From Actinomycetota bacterium (lineage in GTDB: Bacteria > Actinomycetota > Acidimicrobiia > Acidimicrobiales > AC-14), in the NCBI GenBank assembly GCA_005888325.1, contig VAWU01000025.1:10196-58434 (forward strand): 48,239 nucleotides of DNA, written 5' to 3'. This document shows positions 31,870-38,241 of the stretch, one piece after another. The notes beneath the pieces are model-generated. The model did no database searches, was not told where the DNA came from, and worked only from the letters and a program-made list of their open reading frames with translations. Made by a program: the position numbers and the translations under genes. The stretch's first letter is position 1. Each line of letters opens with the position of its first letter.

Positions 31870-32908
31870 TCCCGGTGGGCGCCACGAGTGCCGGGCGCGG
31901 GGCGCCATCGACGACAAGGGCCAGGTGCTGTACGAGCTGGAGGCCGTCCGCGGCCTCCTGCGCCGTGACGGTGCGCTCCCGGTCAACGTGAAGTTCGTCG
32001 TCGAAGGCGAGGAGGAGGTGGGCTCGCCGCACTTCGAGGTGCTGTTGCGGCGGGAGCGGGCCCGACTGGCCTGCGACGTCGTCGTCGTGTCCGACACCAG
32101 CATGTGGTCGCTCGACGTCCCCTCCACGTGCGTCGGCATGCGCGGCCTGGTCGCGTTCGATGTCGAGCTGCGCAGCGCGACGGCCGATCTCCATTCGGGT
32201 GTCTACGGCGGCTCGGTGCCCAACCCCTCTCACCACATCTCCCGACTGGTCGCGTCGCTGCACGACTCCGAGGGCCGGATTGCGATCCCCGGCTTCTACG
32301 AAGACGTACGTCCCCTCAGCGACGCCGAGCGATCGTCGTTCGCCCGGCTGCCGTTCCGGGACGCCGAGTGGATGGCCGAGGCCGGCGTGCGGCGGCTCGA
32401 GGGCGAGGCGGGTCGCTCCACGCTCGAGCGCGTGTGGTCGCGCCCGACCTGCGACGTCGTCGGCATCGGGGTCGGCTACACGGGCGACGGCACGCGCGGC
32501 GGCTTCAAGGTGACGTTCCGCCTCGTTCCCGATCAGCACCCCGAGAGGGTCGCGGCGTCCTTCCGCTCGTGGCTCGCGGAGATGGTGCCCGACGGCATCG
32601 ACGCGCGCGTCACGCCCATCGGCGCGGTGGCACCGGCGCTCACACCCGTCGACCATCCCGCGGTCGGCGCGCTGACGCGCGCCATCGGGCGCGTGTGGGG
32701 CACACCACCGCTGTTCACCCGCGAGGGCGGAAGCGGCCCGGAGGAAGCGCTCGGTCGGGTGCTCGACGCACCGGTCCTCTTCCTCGGGGTGGGGCTGCCG
32801 GGCGATCGCATCCACGCGCCCAACGAGCGCATGGTGATGAGCCAGTTCTGGAAGGGGCTCCTCGCGGCGGGCGAGCTGTGGCGCGAGCTCGCGGCGACGG
32901 CGCACTAG
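31870..32908 (+). pseudogene. M20-family dipeptidase, 5'-truncated remnant
   Basis: Homology to M20 metallopeptidases (dipeptidase, CNDP-like) begins abruptly at about 31892 with ARGAIDDKGQ and continues to a normal end. Metal-site parts present are the Asp of GAIDDKGQ, VEGEEEVGS, VVSDTSMW and the C-terminal His of GDRIHAPNERM. Missing is the first ~110-120 residues including the HxDVxP motif with its metal-binding His, so the product should be inactive. The open frame can be extended to GTG 31851 or 31830, but those residues come from the palindrome. The truncation point lies next to the 37-bp palindrome. Base composition and codon use are like the neighbours, so the loss may be recent. Confidence 0.75.
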
Positions 32909-32911
32909 CTT
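32906..32911 (+). promoter_or_regulatory. Leaderless -10 element of the Cys-rich protein gene
   Basis: TAGCTT followed by seven bases and GTG 32919. Its first three bases are the stop codon of the M20 remnant. Confidence 0.6.
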
Positions 32912-32918
32912 TCGTCGG

Positions 32919-33674
32919 GTGAGCAAGAAGCGACAACCGCTGAACTCCACTCGCGAGTGGGTCTCGTTCGAGGACCCCGACGAGGACCGCACGTGGGTCT
33001 TCGACGTCACCTTCCTCCGGAGCTCGTGGACATGCATCTTCGGATCGGGCTGCCAAGGTGTCCTCACAGGCCCGGTGCCCGAGCTCGTTCAAGGGTGCTG
33101 CTCCTACGGGGCCCATTTCAGCGACGACGCCGACGTGAAGCGGGTGAAGAAGATCGCCGCCACGCTGACCGACGAGCAGTGGCAGTTCCGCAAGCAGGGC
33201 AGGGAGCGGGGCGTCACGAAGCGCGGGGCCGAGGGCGCCACCGTCACCCGGCTCGTCCGCGACGCCTGCATCTTCCTGAACCGACCGGGGTTCGCCGCCG
33301 GCCCCGGCTGCGCGCTGCACCAGGCGGCGTTGCAGAGGGGCCACCGGCCACTCGACTACAAGCCCGAGGTGTGCTGGCAGCTGCCGCTGCGCCGCGAGGA
33401 CCACGAGGAGGACGACGGCCACGTGACCTCGACGATCATCGAGTGGCAGCGGCGGCACTGGGGCGACGGCGGCCAGGAGTTCCACTGGTGGTGCACCGAG
33501 GCGCCGGAGGCGTTCGTGGCGCGCGACCCGGTCTACCGCACGATGCGCGACGAGCTCATCGAGCTCGTCGGCAAGCGCGTCTACGCGCGCGTCGCGGAGT
33601 ACCTCGACGCGCGCGATGCGAAGCCGGTCGCCTTCCTCCCGCACCCCACCGTGCGGCGCTCAGTCAAGTCTTGA
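32919..33674 (+). CDS. Cysteine-rich conserved protein, possible metal-cluster binder
   Basis: 251 residues, soluble. Cysteines are at 39, 45, 60, 61, 117, 131, 152 and 192, in SWTCIFGSGC, QGCCSYGAHF, RDACIFLNRPG, GPGCALH, PEVCWQLPL and HWWCTEAPEAF. The C...C...CC...C pattern with nearby His recalls the YkgJ/UPF0153 type of putative Zn/Fe-S proteins, but I cannot assign it firmly. GTG 32919 is supported by a leaderless -10. The function is unknown. A 24-bp repeat begins at its stop codon and recurs at the start of the next gene. Confidence 0.8.
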   Translation: MSKKRQPLNSTREWVSFEDPDEDRTWVFDVTFLRSSWTCIFGSGCQGVLTGPVPELVQGCCSYGAHFSDDADVKRVKKIAATLTDEQWQFRKQGRERGVTKRGAEGATVTRLVRDACIFLNRPGFAAGPGCALHQAALQRGHRPLDYKPEVCWQLPLRREDHEEDDGHVTSTIIEWQRRHWGDGGQEFHWWCTEAPEAFVARDPVYRTMRDELIELVGKRVYARVAEYLDARDAKPVAFLPHPTVRRSVKS

Positions 33675-33781
33675 GCGAGGACCGAAGCGCAGCGGAGGAC
33701 CGCAGCTCCATCGGAACAGGGCGGTGCAGCAGCCGAGGCACGAGGATGGTGCACCGGTGAGCGAGGATCGAAGCGCAGCGG
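33672..33781 (+). repeat. 24-bp direct repeat at a stop and the next start codon
   Basis: Copies at 33672-33695 and 33758-33781 begin TGAGCGAGGA and differ by one base (C/T at position 11). The first contains the stop codon of the Cys-rich gene, the second the start region (GTGAGCGAGG) of the MDMPI-like gene. The spacing is 86 bases. Confidence 0.85.
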
Positions 33782-34536
33782 CCGCCGCGACTCGCGCGGT
33801 GCTCGACGACTTCGAAGCCGAGCAGCGCGACCTCGAGGCCCTGCTCCGCGACCTCGCCGGCACCGAGTGGTCGCGCCCGACGCCGGCGGTGGGTTGGGAC
33901 GTGCGCGACCAGGTGTCGCACCTCGCCGACACCGAGGAGCTGGCCCACGACACCGCGACGGGCGGCGTGCGGCAGATCAACGTCGAGGTCGAGCAGTACC
34001 CGTCGGGCGACGCCTTCACGCTGGCCGGCTGCCTCCGGGGCCGGGCGATGACGCCGGCCGAGGTGCTCGACTGGTGGACCGGCGCCGCGGCGCGCAACCG
34101 CGCCGCCCTCCGGGGGCTCGATCCCGCCGCGCGCGTGCCGTGGGGCCTCGGGATGGGCCTCCGGGCCTTCGGGGCGGCGCGGATCATGGAGCACTGGGCC
34201 CACGGCCTCGACATCCGGGCCGCGGTCGGTCGTCCGGGCGCCGACACCCGACGGCTGCACCACGTGGCGTGGATCGGCGCCCGGGCGCTCCCCTACGCGT
34301 TGTCGGTCGCCGGCGTCGATCCCCCACCCGGCCGCACGCTGCGGTTCGACCTCGTCGACCCCGAGGGCGCCGACTGGTCGTTCGGCCCCGACGACGCCAC
34401 CGACCGCATCTCGGGCCCCATGGGTGAGTGGTGCCGGCTGGCGGTCCAGCGGATCGGCCGGGACGGGACAAAAGCGCTCAGGTCGCACGGCGCATTGGCC
34501 GACCTAGCTCTCGAGAACGCGCGTGCGTTCCTGTAG
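33757..34536 (+). CDS. TIGR03084-type maleylpyruvate isomerase family (DinB-like) protein
   Basis: 259 residues. The N-terminal four-helix DinB/MDMPI domain has GWDVRDQVSHLADTEE with His55 and the second metal motif RIMEHWAHGLDI, giving a three-histidine metal site. A C-terminal domain follows from about residue 175. In mycothiol-producing actinobacteria such proteins are metal-dependent thiol-transferases or isomerases; the substrate here is unknown. GTG 33757 is chosen because homology begins soon after; its first codons (VSEDRSAA) are encoded by the 24-bp repeat. It lies 11 bases before the AAA ATPase gene. Confidence 0.85.
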   Translation: MSEDRSAAAAATRAVLDDFEAEQRDLEALLRDLAGTEWSRPTPAVGWDVRDQVSHLADTEELAHDTATGGVRQINVEVEQYPSGDAFTLAGCLRGRAMTPAEVLDWWTGAAARNRAALRGLDPAARVPWGLGMGLRAFGAARIMEHWAHGLDIRAAVGRPGADTRRLHHVAWIGARALPYALSVAGVDPPPGRTLRFDLVDPEGADWSFGPDDATDRISGPMGEWCRLAVQRIGRDGTKALRSHGALADLALENARAFL

Positions 34537-34547
34537 ATCCATCCCTC

Positions 34548-35483
34548 ATGGCCGAATTCAACGTCGAGACGCTGCAGAAGGAAGTCGCTGCCGCCGGCAT
34601 GCGCCTGCACCCCAACGTGGTGGAGCAGGTCGTGGCGGCGATCGACGCGGGCAAGCACGTGGTGCTGACCGGCCCGCCGGGCACCGGCAAGACCACCCTC
34701 GCCTACCTCTCGGCCGAGGTCGCGCAGCGCGCGGTGATGTGCACCGGCTACCTGCCGACCACCGCCACCACCGAGTGGACGACGTTCGAGACCATCGGCG
34801 GCCTCCAGCCGACGCTCGAGGGCCTCATCTTCCGGCCGGGGATGTTCGTCGACGCGATCGAGAGCGGCAAGTGGCTCGTGGTCGACGAGCTCAACCGGGC
34901 CAACTTCGACCGTGCCTTCGGACAGCTCTTCACCGTGCTCTCCGGACAGGCCGTCGTGCTGCCGTTCAAGCGTCGGGGCAACAGCCACCCCATCTCGCTG
35001 GTGCCGCCGGGCGTCGACGTGCCACCCGGCACCGACCCCATCCGCGTGCCCGCCACGTGGCGCATCGTCGCCACCATGAACGTGTTCGACAAGAACCTGC
35101 TGTTCGAGATGTCGTTCGCACTGATGCGTCGGTTCGCCTTCATCGAGGTCGTGCCGCCCGACGAGCAGGCATATCGCGATCTCCTCGTCGGCCCGGGCGA
35201 GATCGTGAGCCGACTGCTCGGTCTGCGTGACCTGAAGGAGCTCGGCCCTGCGGTGTTCATCGACGCCGCTCGTTACGCCGCCCAGCGGGCGTCGACCGCG
35301 TCCTCGGAGTCGCGCCTGCTCTACGAGGTCTTCTACGCGTACCTCCTGCCTCAGTTCGAGGGCATCGACGACGAACGCGCCGCCGAGCTCTACGAGCGTG
35401 TGGCCGAGATCTTCGACAAGGACGAGCTCGTCGAGGCGCGCCGCACGATCGAACAGGTCCTCGGGGTCGAGCTCCCGGCGTAG
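34548..35483 (+). CDS. McrB/MoxR-like AAA+ ATPase (AAA_5)
   Basis: 311 residues, a single AAA module. Walker A is GPPGTGKTT (42-50), Walker B VVDELNRAN (111-119), sensor 1 ATMN (175-178) and arginine finger region MRRF (193-196). The wording DELNRANFDRAFGQL and ATMNVFDKNLL is that of the AAA_5 (dynein-related, McrB/MoxR) class. It has no extra DNA-recognition domain. The next gene, 15 bases downstream, encodes a DUF2357-like protein, a pairing reminiscent of McrB-McrC. MoxR-type chaperone function with a dedicated partner is the main alternative. Confidence 0.88.
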   Translation: MAEFNVETLQKEVAAAGMRLHPNVVEQVVAAIDAGKHVVLTGPPGTGKTTLAYLSAEVAQRAVMCTGYLPTTATTEWTTFETIGGLQPTLEGLIFRPGMFVDAIESGKWLVVDELNRANFDRAFGQLFTVLSGQAVVLPFKRRGNSHPISLVPPGVDVPPGTDPIRVPATWRIVATMNVFDKNLLFEMSFALMRRFAFIEVVPPDEQAYRDLLVGPGEIVSRLLGLRDLKELGPAVFIDAARYAAQRASTASSESRLLYEVFYAYLLPQFEGIDDERAAELYERVAEIFDKDELVEARRTIEQVLGVELPA

Positions 35484-35498
35484 GGGGCACGGAACCCG

Positions 35499-36443
35499 GT
35501 GGACGTCCCCGTCGTCGATCTGAGGCCCGCGAGCCCGGGCTCGCCGCTGAGCGGGTCGACGCCAGCGCCGGCCGAACGGATCTGGGCGCGCCTGGCGCGT
35601 CCCTTCGACCCCGCACGCTCCGCCGAGGCCCTGCTCGGCCGGAGTCACGGCTCGGTTGAGGCGCTCGCCGGGTACCTGCACGCGACCAGCCCAGAAGTGG
35701 CCGCCCTGCTGTTCCGTATGCCGGTGCTGCTGCGCTCGCTCGGTGCCGCCACGACCAACCGCGCCGAGCGGTGCCACGGTGAGATTCGCGGACCGGTGCA
35801 GTGGAGTGAGACGATGTCGACCCGCGGCGCCACGGCCGGCGCGTCCGACCTCTACGTCTGCACCACCACCGCCCGGGCGTACGACACGCCCGAGAACCGC
35901 ATTCTGGTGGCGGCGTTGCGGTCGATCGTCGACGCCGAGCGCGCCATCGAACGGGCGTCGGGCACCGCGCGCCCGGGGCCGTCGGGCTCCGACCTCGCCC
36001 GCCATGCCCGGCGCAACTCGTCGCTCGCCGTGCGGTACCTCGACCACCGCGCGCTGAGCGAAGTGCAGCGGCGCAAGCCGACCCCGAAGGCGGTCGCGCG
36101 CGTGCGGGCCGGCAAGCGGGCACGCACCTTCTCGCCGGCGCTCGCGGTGCTCGAACGCGACGCCGAGTCGATCGGGCCGGTCGTCATCGACAGCCTGACC
36201 GATGCACACAATCGCGCCGAGCACGCCGCCCTCGCCGACCTACTCGACGGGCTCGAGCGACGCGGTCATCCGCTCGCACTCCACGCGCACCGGGGGATGC
36301 TGACGGGTGGGCCGGTCACCTACGCGCACCGCAACCACCCCTCGCGTCCGTCGCCCCCGGGGATCCGAATCGGCGACCTCGTCGTCGAGAGCGGCGCGAC
36401 CCCTGCCGACATCGACCTCGTCTGCGCACGGGCCGGCTATTAG
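35499..36443 (+). CDS. DUF2357-like partner of the AAA ATPase, no nuclease domain seen
   Basis: 314 residues. The centre, HGEIRGPVQWSETMSTRG (93-110) followed by ARAYDTPENRILVAAL (125-140), matches the pattern found just before the nuclease in McrC-like DUF2357/DUF524 proteins (xGxIxWxxT...YDTPENR). After it the protein continues for ~170 residues with helical, Arg-rich sequence. I find no PD-(D/E)xK signature, so a nuclease activity is not supported. GTG 35499 lies 15 bases after the ATPase stop. The pair probably forms a complex; its role (defence, DNA processing or protein remodelling) is open. Confidence 0.7.
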   Translation: MDVPVVDLRPASPGSPLSGSTPAPAERIWARLARPFDPARSAEALLGRSHGSVEALAGYLHATSPEVAALLFRMPVLLRSLGAATTNRAERCHGEIRGPVQWSETMSTRGATAGASDLYVCTTTARAYDTPENRILVAALRSIVDAERAIERASGTARPGPSGSDLARHARRNSSLAVRYLDHRALSEVQRRKPTPKAVARVRAGKRARTFSPALAVLERDAESIGPVVIDSLTDAHNRAEHAALADLLDGLERRGHPLALHAHRGMLTGGPVTYAHRNHPSRPSPPGIRIGDLVVESGATPADIDLVCARAGY

Positions 36444-36450
36444 ACCCCCA

Positions 36451-37455
36451 TTAGGGCGCGCGCAGCGGGCTGAGGAACGGCCAGGCCACCGCGCCGGTCG
36501 AACGCCAGTCGTACAGGCTGGCGCCCACCGCACCCGTCTCGACCACCGCCCGCACGGTGCCCTCGAGGTCGGCCCGGGTGAGGCGGTCGGCGAGCCCGCT
36601 GATCGTGTGCACCGGCGCATGGGGCCGCCCCAGGTGCTCGCGGAGCCGGCGGACGTTCTCGACCGTGTAGCGGTAACCGTCGCGCCAGCCCGAGTCGCGA
36701 CGGCGCTCGGTCGAGTACGACATCGGGAGCCACACGTCGTATGACCGGGCCAGCTCGCGCCACGGGAAGCCGGGCCAGTAGCCGGGATTGACGACGTCGA
36801 GCAGCACGGGCGGCATGACGACGGCGCCCAGCCGCTGGCCCGGCAGCGCCCGCCGCAGGCCCCGGCTGAGGGAGATCAGGCGCTGGTTGCGCAGGGTGAC
36901 GTCGCCGACGTCACGCACCTCGATGTCGACCGCCACGCCGTCGACTCCGAGTGAGGCCGCGGCCAGGAGCCGGCGCAGGTCCGCCGCCTCGTCGACCAGG
37001 GTCGGCGCGTACCAGCCCACGACCCGCAAGCCGCGGGCCCGGGCCCGGTCGACGATGGTGATGAGGAGGTCGGGGTCGACAAGGTCGCCGGCGTCCTCGC
37101 CCTTCGCGGTCTGGATGAACAGCGTCTGCACACCGGCGGCCGCCATGGCGTCGACGTCGGCGGGGCCCACGACGGGACGACCACCGCTGAACTCCCGGCT
37201 CCAGTCGTAGACGTCGACCCAGGTGCCGAGCCCCGAGTAGGGCGAGGGGCGGCTCGTCTCCCGGGCCGCACCCACCGGCCCGGACCGCGGGCCCGCAGAG
37301 CCGCCGACCCGGCCGGAGGCGAAGGCGGCACCGCACGCAAGGGCCACGACGGCCGCGACGGCGCCGAGCGCACGCCGGGACCCGCCTGTGCTCCTGTCAG
37401 CCGTCGGCGCCGAGCTCGTCGACCGCGTGCTCGTCGGCGGCGTCGTCGTCCTCAC
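36451..37455 (-). CDS. Membrane-anchored/secreted TIM-barrel glycoside-hydrolase-like protein
   Basis: About 334 residues. A hydrophobic segment RALGAVAAVVALACGAAFASG at residues ~28-48 (one residue over is listed loosely) acts as a signal or anchor. The exported part looks like a TIM barrel: GTWVDVYDWS, VQTLFIQTAKG, VVGWYAPTL, VAVDIEVRD, LGAVVMPP and YDVWLPMSYS give the successive strands, with Asp/Glu on strand ends as in glycosyl hydrolases of the DUF4015/GH18-like type. The substrate is unknown; a cell-wall glycan is plausible. GTG 37455 would overlap the upstream zinc-ribbon gene by 59 bases; a start nearer the hydrophobic segment lacks a usable codon. Confidence 0.72.
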   Translation of the reverse strand: MRTTTPPTSTRSTSSAPTADRSTGGSRRALGAVAAVVALACGAAFASGRVGGSAGPRSGPVGAARETSRPSPYSGLGTWVDVYDWSREFSGGRPVVGPADVDAMAAAGVQTLFIQTAKGEDAGDLVDPDLLITIVDRARARGLRVVGWYAPTLVDEAADLRRLLAAASLGVDGVAVDIEVRDVGDVTLRNQRLISLSRGLRRALPGQRLGAVVMPPVLLDVVNPGYWPGFPWRELARSYDVWLPMSYSTERRRDSGWRDGYRYTVENVRRLREHLGRPHAPVHTISGLADRLTRADLEGTVRAVVETGAVGASLYDWRSTGAVAWPFLSPLRAP

Positions 37456-37585
37456 CTGCGAGGCACCACGACGCGTGCTCGTCCTCGGGGTCGGCGCCGC
37501 ACTCGGGGCAGGGTTCGACGATCGTCTCGGTCGTGCGCTTCAGCGCACGCGCCTCCTCGAAGCGGCGATGTCGTCCCTTCTTCAC
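37397..37585 (-). CDS. Small zinc-ribbon-like protein
   Basis: 62 residues. The basic start VKKGRHRRFEEARALKR is followed by PCPECGADPEDEHASWC with three cysteines (CxxC plus one) and an acidic tail. It may bind zinc with three Cys and one His. GTG 37585 has GGGAG seven bases upstream. It overlaps the start of the TIM-barrel gene. The control region upstream contains four copies of a ~10-bp repeat and is shared with the divergent 75-aa gene. Confidence 0.72.
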   Translation of the reverse strand: MKKGRHRRFEEARALKRTTETIVEPCPECGADPEDEHASWCLAGEDDDAADEHAVDELGADG

Positions 37586-37643
37586 GTCGATGCTCCCGAC
37601 TCGATGCTCCGACCTGGGTCCCGCCGGCTGGTCGTCGCTGTTC

Positions 37644-37704
37644 CTGCCTGGTTGCTCTGCCTGCCTGGTTGCAGTGCTGCCTGGTGTTGCTTCGCTGCCT
37701 GGTT
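37644..37704. repeat. Four phased copies of CTGCCTGGTT
   Basis: Copies at 37644-37653, 37661-37670, 37677-37686 (last base G) and 37695-37704, spaced 17, 16 and 18 bases. They fill the 200-base gap between two divergent small genes. No gene is supported in this gap. Confidence 0.85.
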
Positions 37705-37773
37705 CCTGTGCCACCTGGGCCCGCTCAGTCTATCGCCGGGCCGACCCAACCTTGGGTTCGCGGGCGAGCTGGA

Positions 37774-37779
37774 TACGGT
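37774..37779 (+). promoter_or_regulatory. Leaderless -10 element of the 75-aa gene
   Basis: TACGGT followed by seven bases and ATG 37787. Confidence 0.6.
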
Positions 37780-37786
37780 GGGGGCC

Positions 37787-38014
37787 ATGGGAGAGGCCCT
37801 CGACGTCGATGCCATGATCACCCGCTTCAAGGAGCGGGCCCAAGCCGTCCGCAACCGGCCCATGCCGCCGCTCGAGGGCGCCGACCGGAAGCGCTTCGTC
37901 GAGCGCATGCAGCTCGACTACCAGGACTTCGCCATGCTCGGCGACGCCGAGGGCTCGCTGGAGGACGGCTTCCTGGTCCTGCGCGTCGACCTGCGACCCG
38001 ACGACGCCCGGTGA
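37787..38014 (+). CDS. Small conserved-looking acidic protein, unknown function
   Basis: 75 residues, soluble and helical: IDPHASE-type features are absent, but DAMITRFKERAQAVRNR, ADRKRFVERMQLDYQDFAML and GFLVLRVDLR suggest two helices and a final strand. No family is recognised with confidence. ATG 37787 is supported by the leaderless -10 at exactly seven bases. The gene is divergent from the zinc-ribbon gene and followed 49 bases later by the 51-aa membrane protein with its own promoter. Confidence 0.75.
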   Translation: MGEALDVDAMITRFKERAQAVRNRPMPPLEGADRKRFVERMQLDYQDFAMLGDAEGSLEDGFLVLRVDLRPDDAR

Positions 38015-38050
38015 CCCGTCGCCATCCACCTCGGGCGAGGAGGCCGGGCG

Positions 38051-38056
38051 TACCGT
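38051..38056 (+). promoter_or_regulatory. Leaderless -10 element of the 51-aa gene
   Basis: TACCGT followed by seven bases and GTG 38064. Confidence 0.55.
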
Positions 38057-38063
38057 TCAGGAA

Positions 38064-38219
38064 GTGGTCATGGTCGCCGCGGTCGTCGTGGTGTGGATCG
38101 TGCTCTCGGTTCTCGTGGGCCTGACCATGGCGCCCCTTCGCCGCCCGAGCCGCATGCACCCCAGCTCGTTCGACCCGAGCTCGCTGCGTCCGCCTCCGTC
38201 CGGCTCCGTGCACCGCTGA
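38064..38219 (+). CDS. 51-residue single-pass membrane protein
   Basis: Starts at GTG 38064 (next in-frame ATG is 38070) and reads through a single hydrophobic helix VVMVAAVVVVWIVLSVLVGL (1-20). A basic PLRRPSR and a Ser/Pro-rich tail ending PPPSGSVHR follow. The case for a real gene rests on the exact -10 spacing, the hydrophobic helix with positive stop-transfer, and the otherwise empty 200-base gap. No family is recognised. Confidence 0.55.
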   Translation: MVMVAAVVVVWIVLSVLVGLTMAPLRRPSRMHPSSFDPSSLRPPPSGSVHR

Positions 38220-38226
38220 CGACTCC

Positions 38227-38232
38227 TACGCT
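38227..38232 (+). promoter_or_regulatory. Possible -10 element of the GH13 gene
   Basis: TACGCT lies nine bases before ATG 38242, giving a leader of two or three bases at most. Confidence 0.45.
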
Positions 38233-38241
38233 GTCGCCCGC

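Noticed and set aside
34534-34547. Leaderless promoter for the AAA ATPase gene
   Set aside because: TAGATC lacks the final T of TANNNT and spacing is off; co-transcription with the gene 11 bases upstream is more likely.
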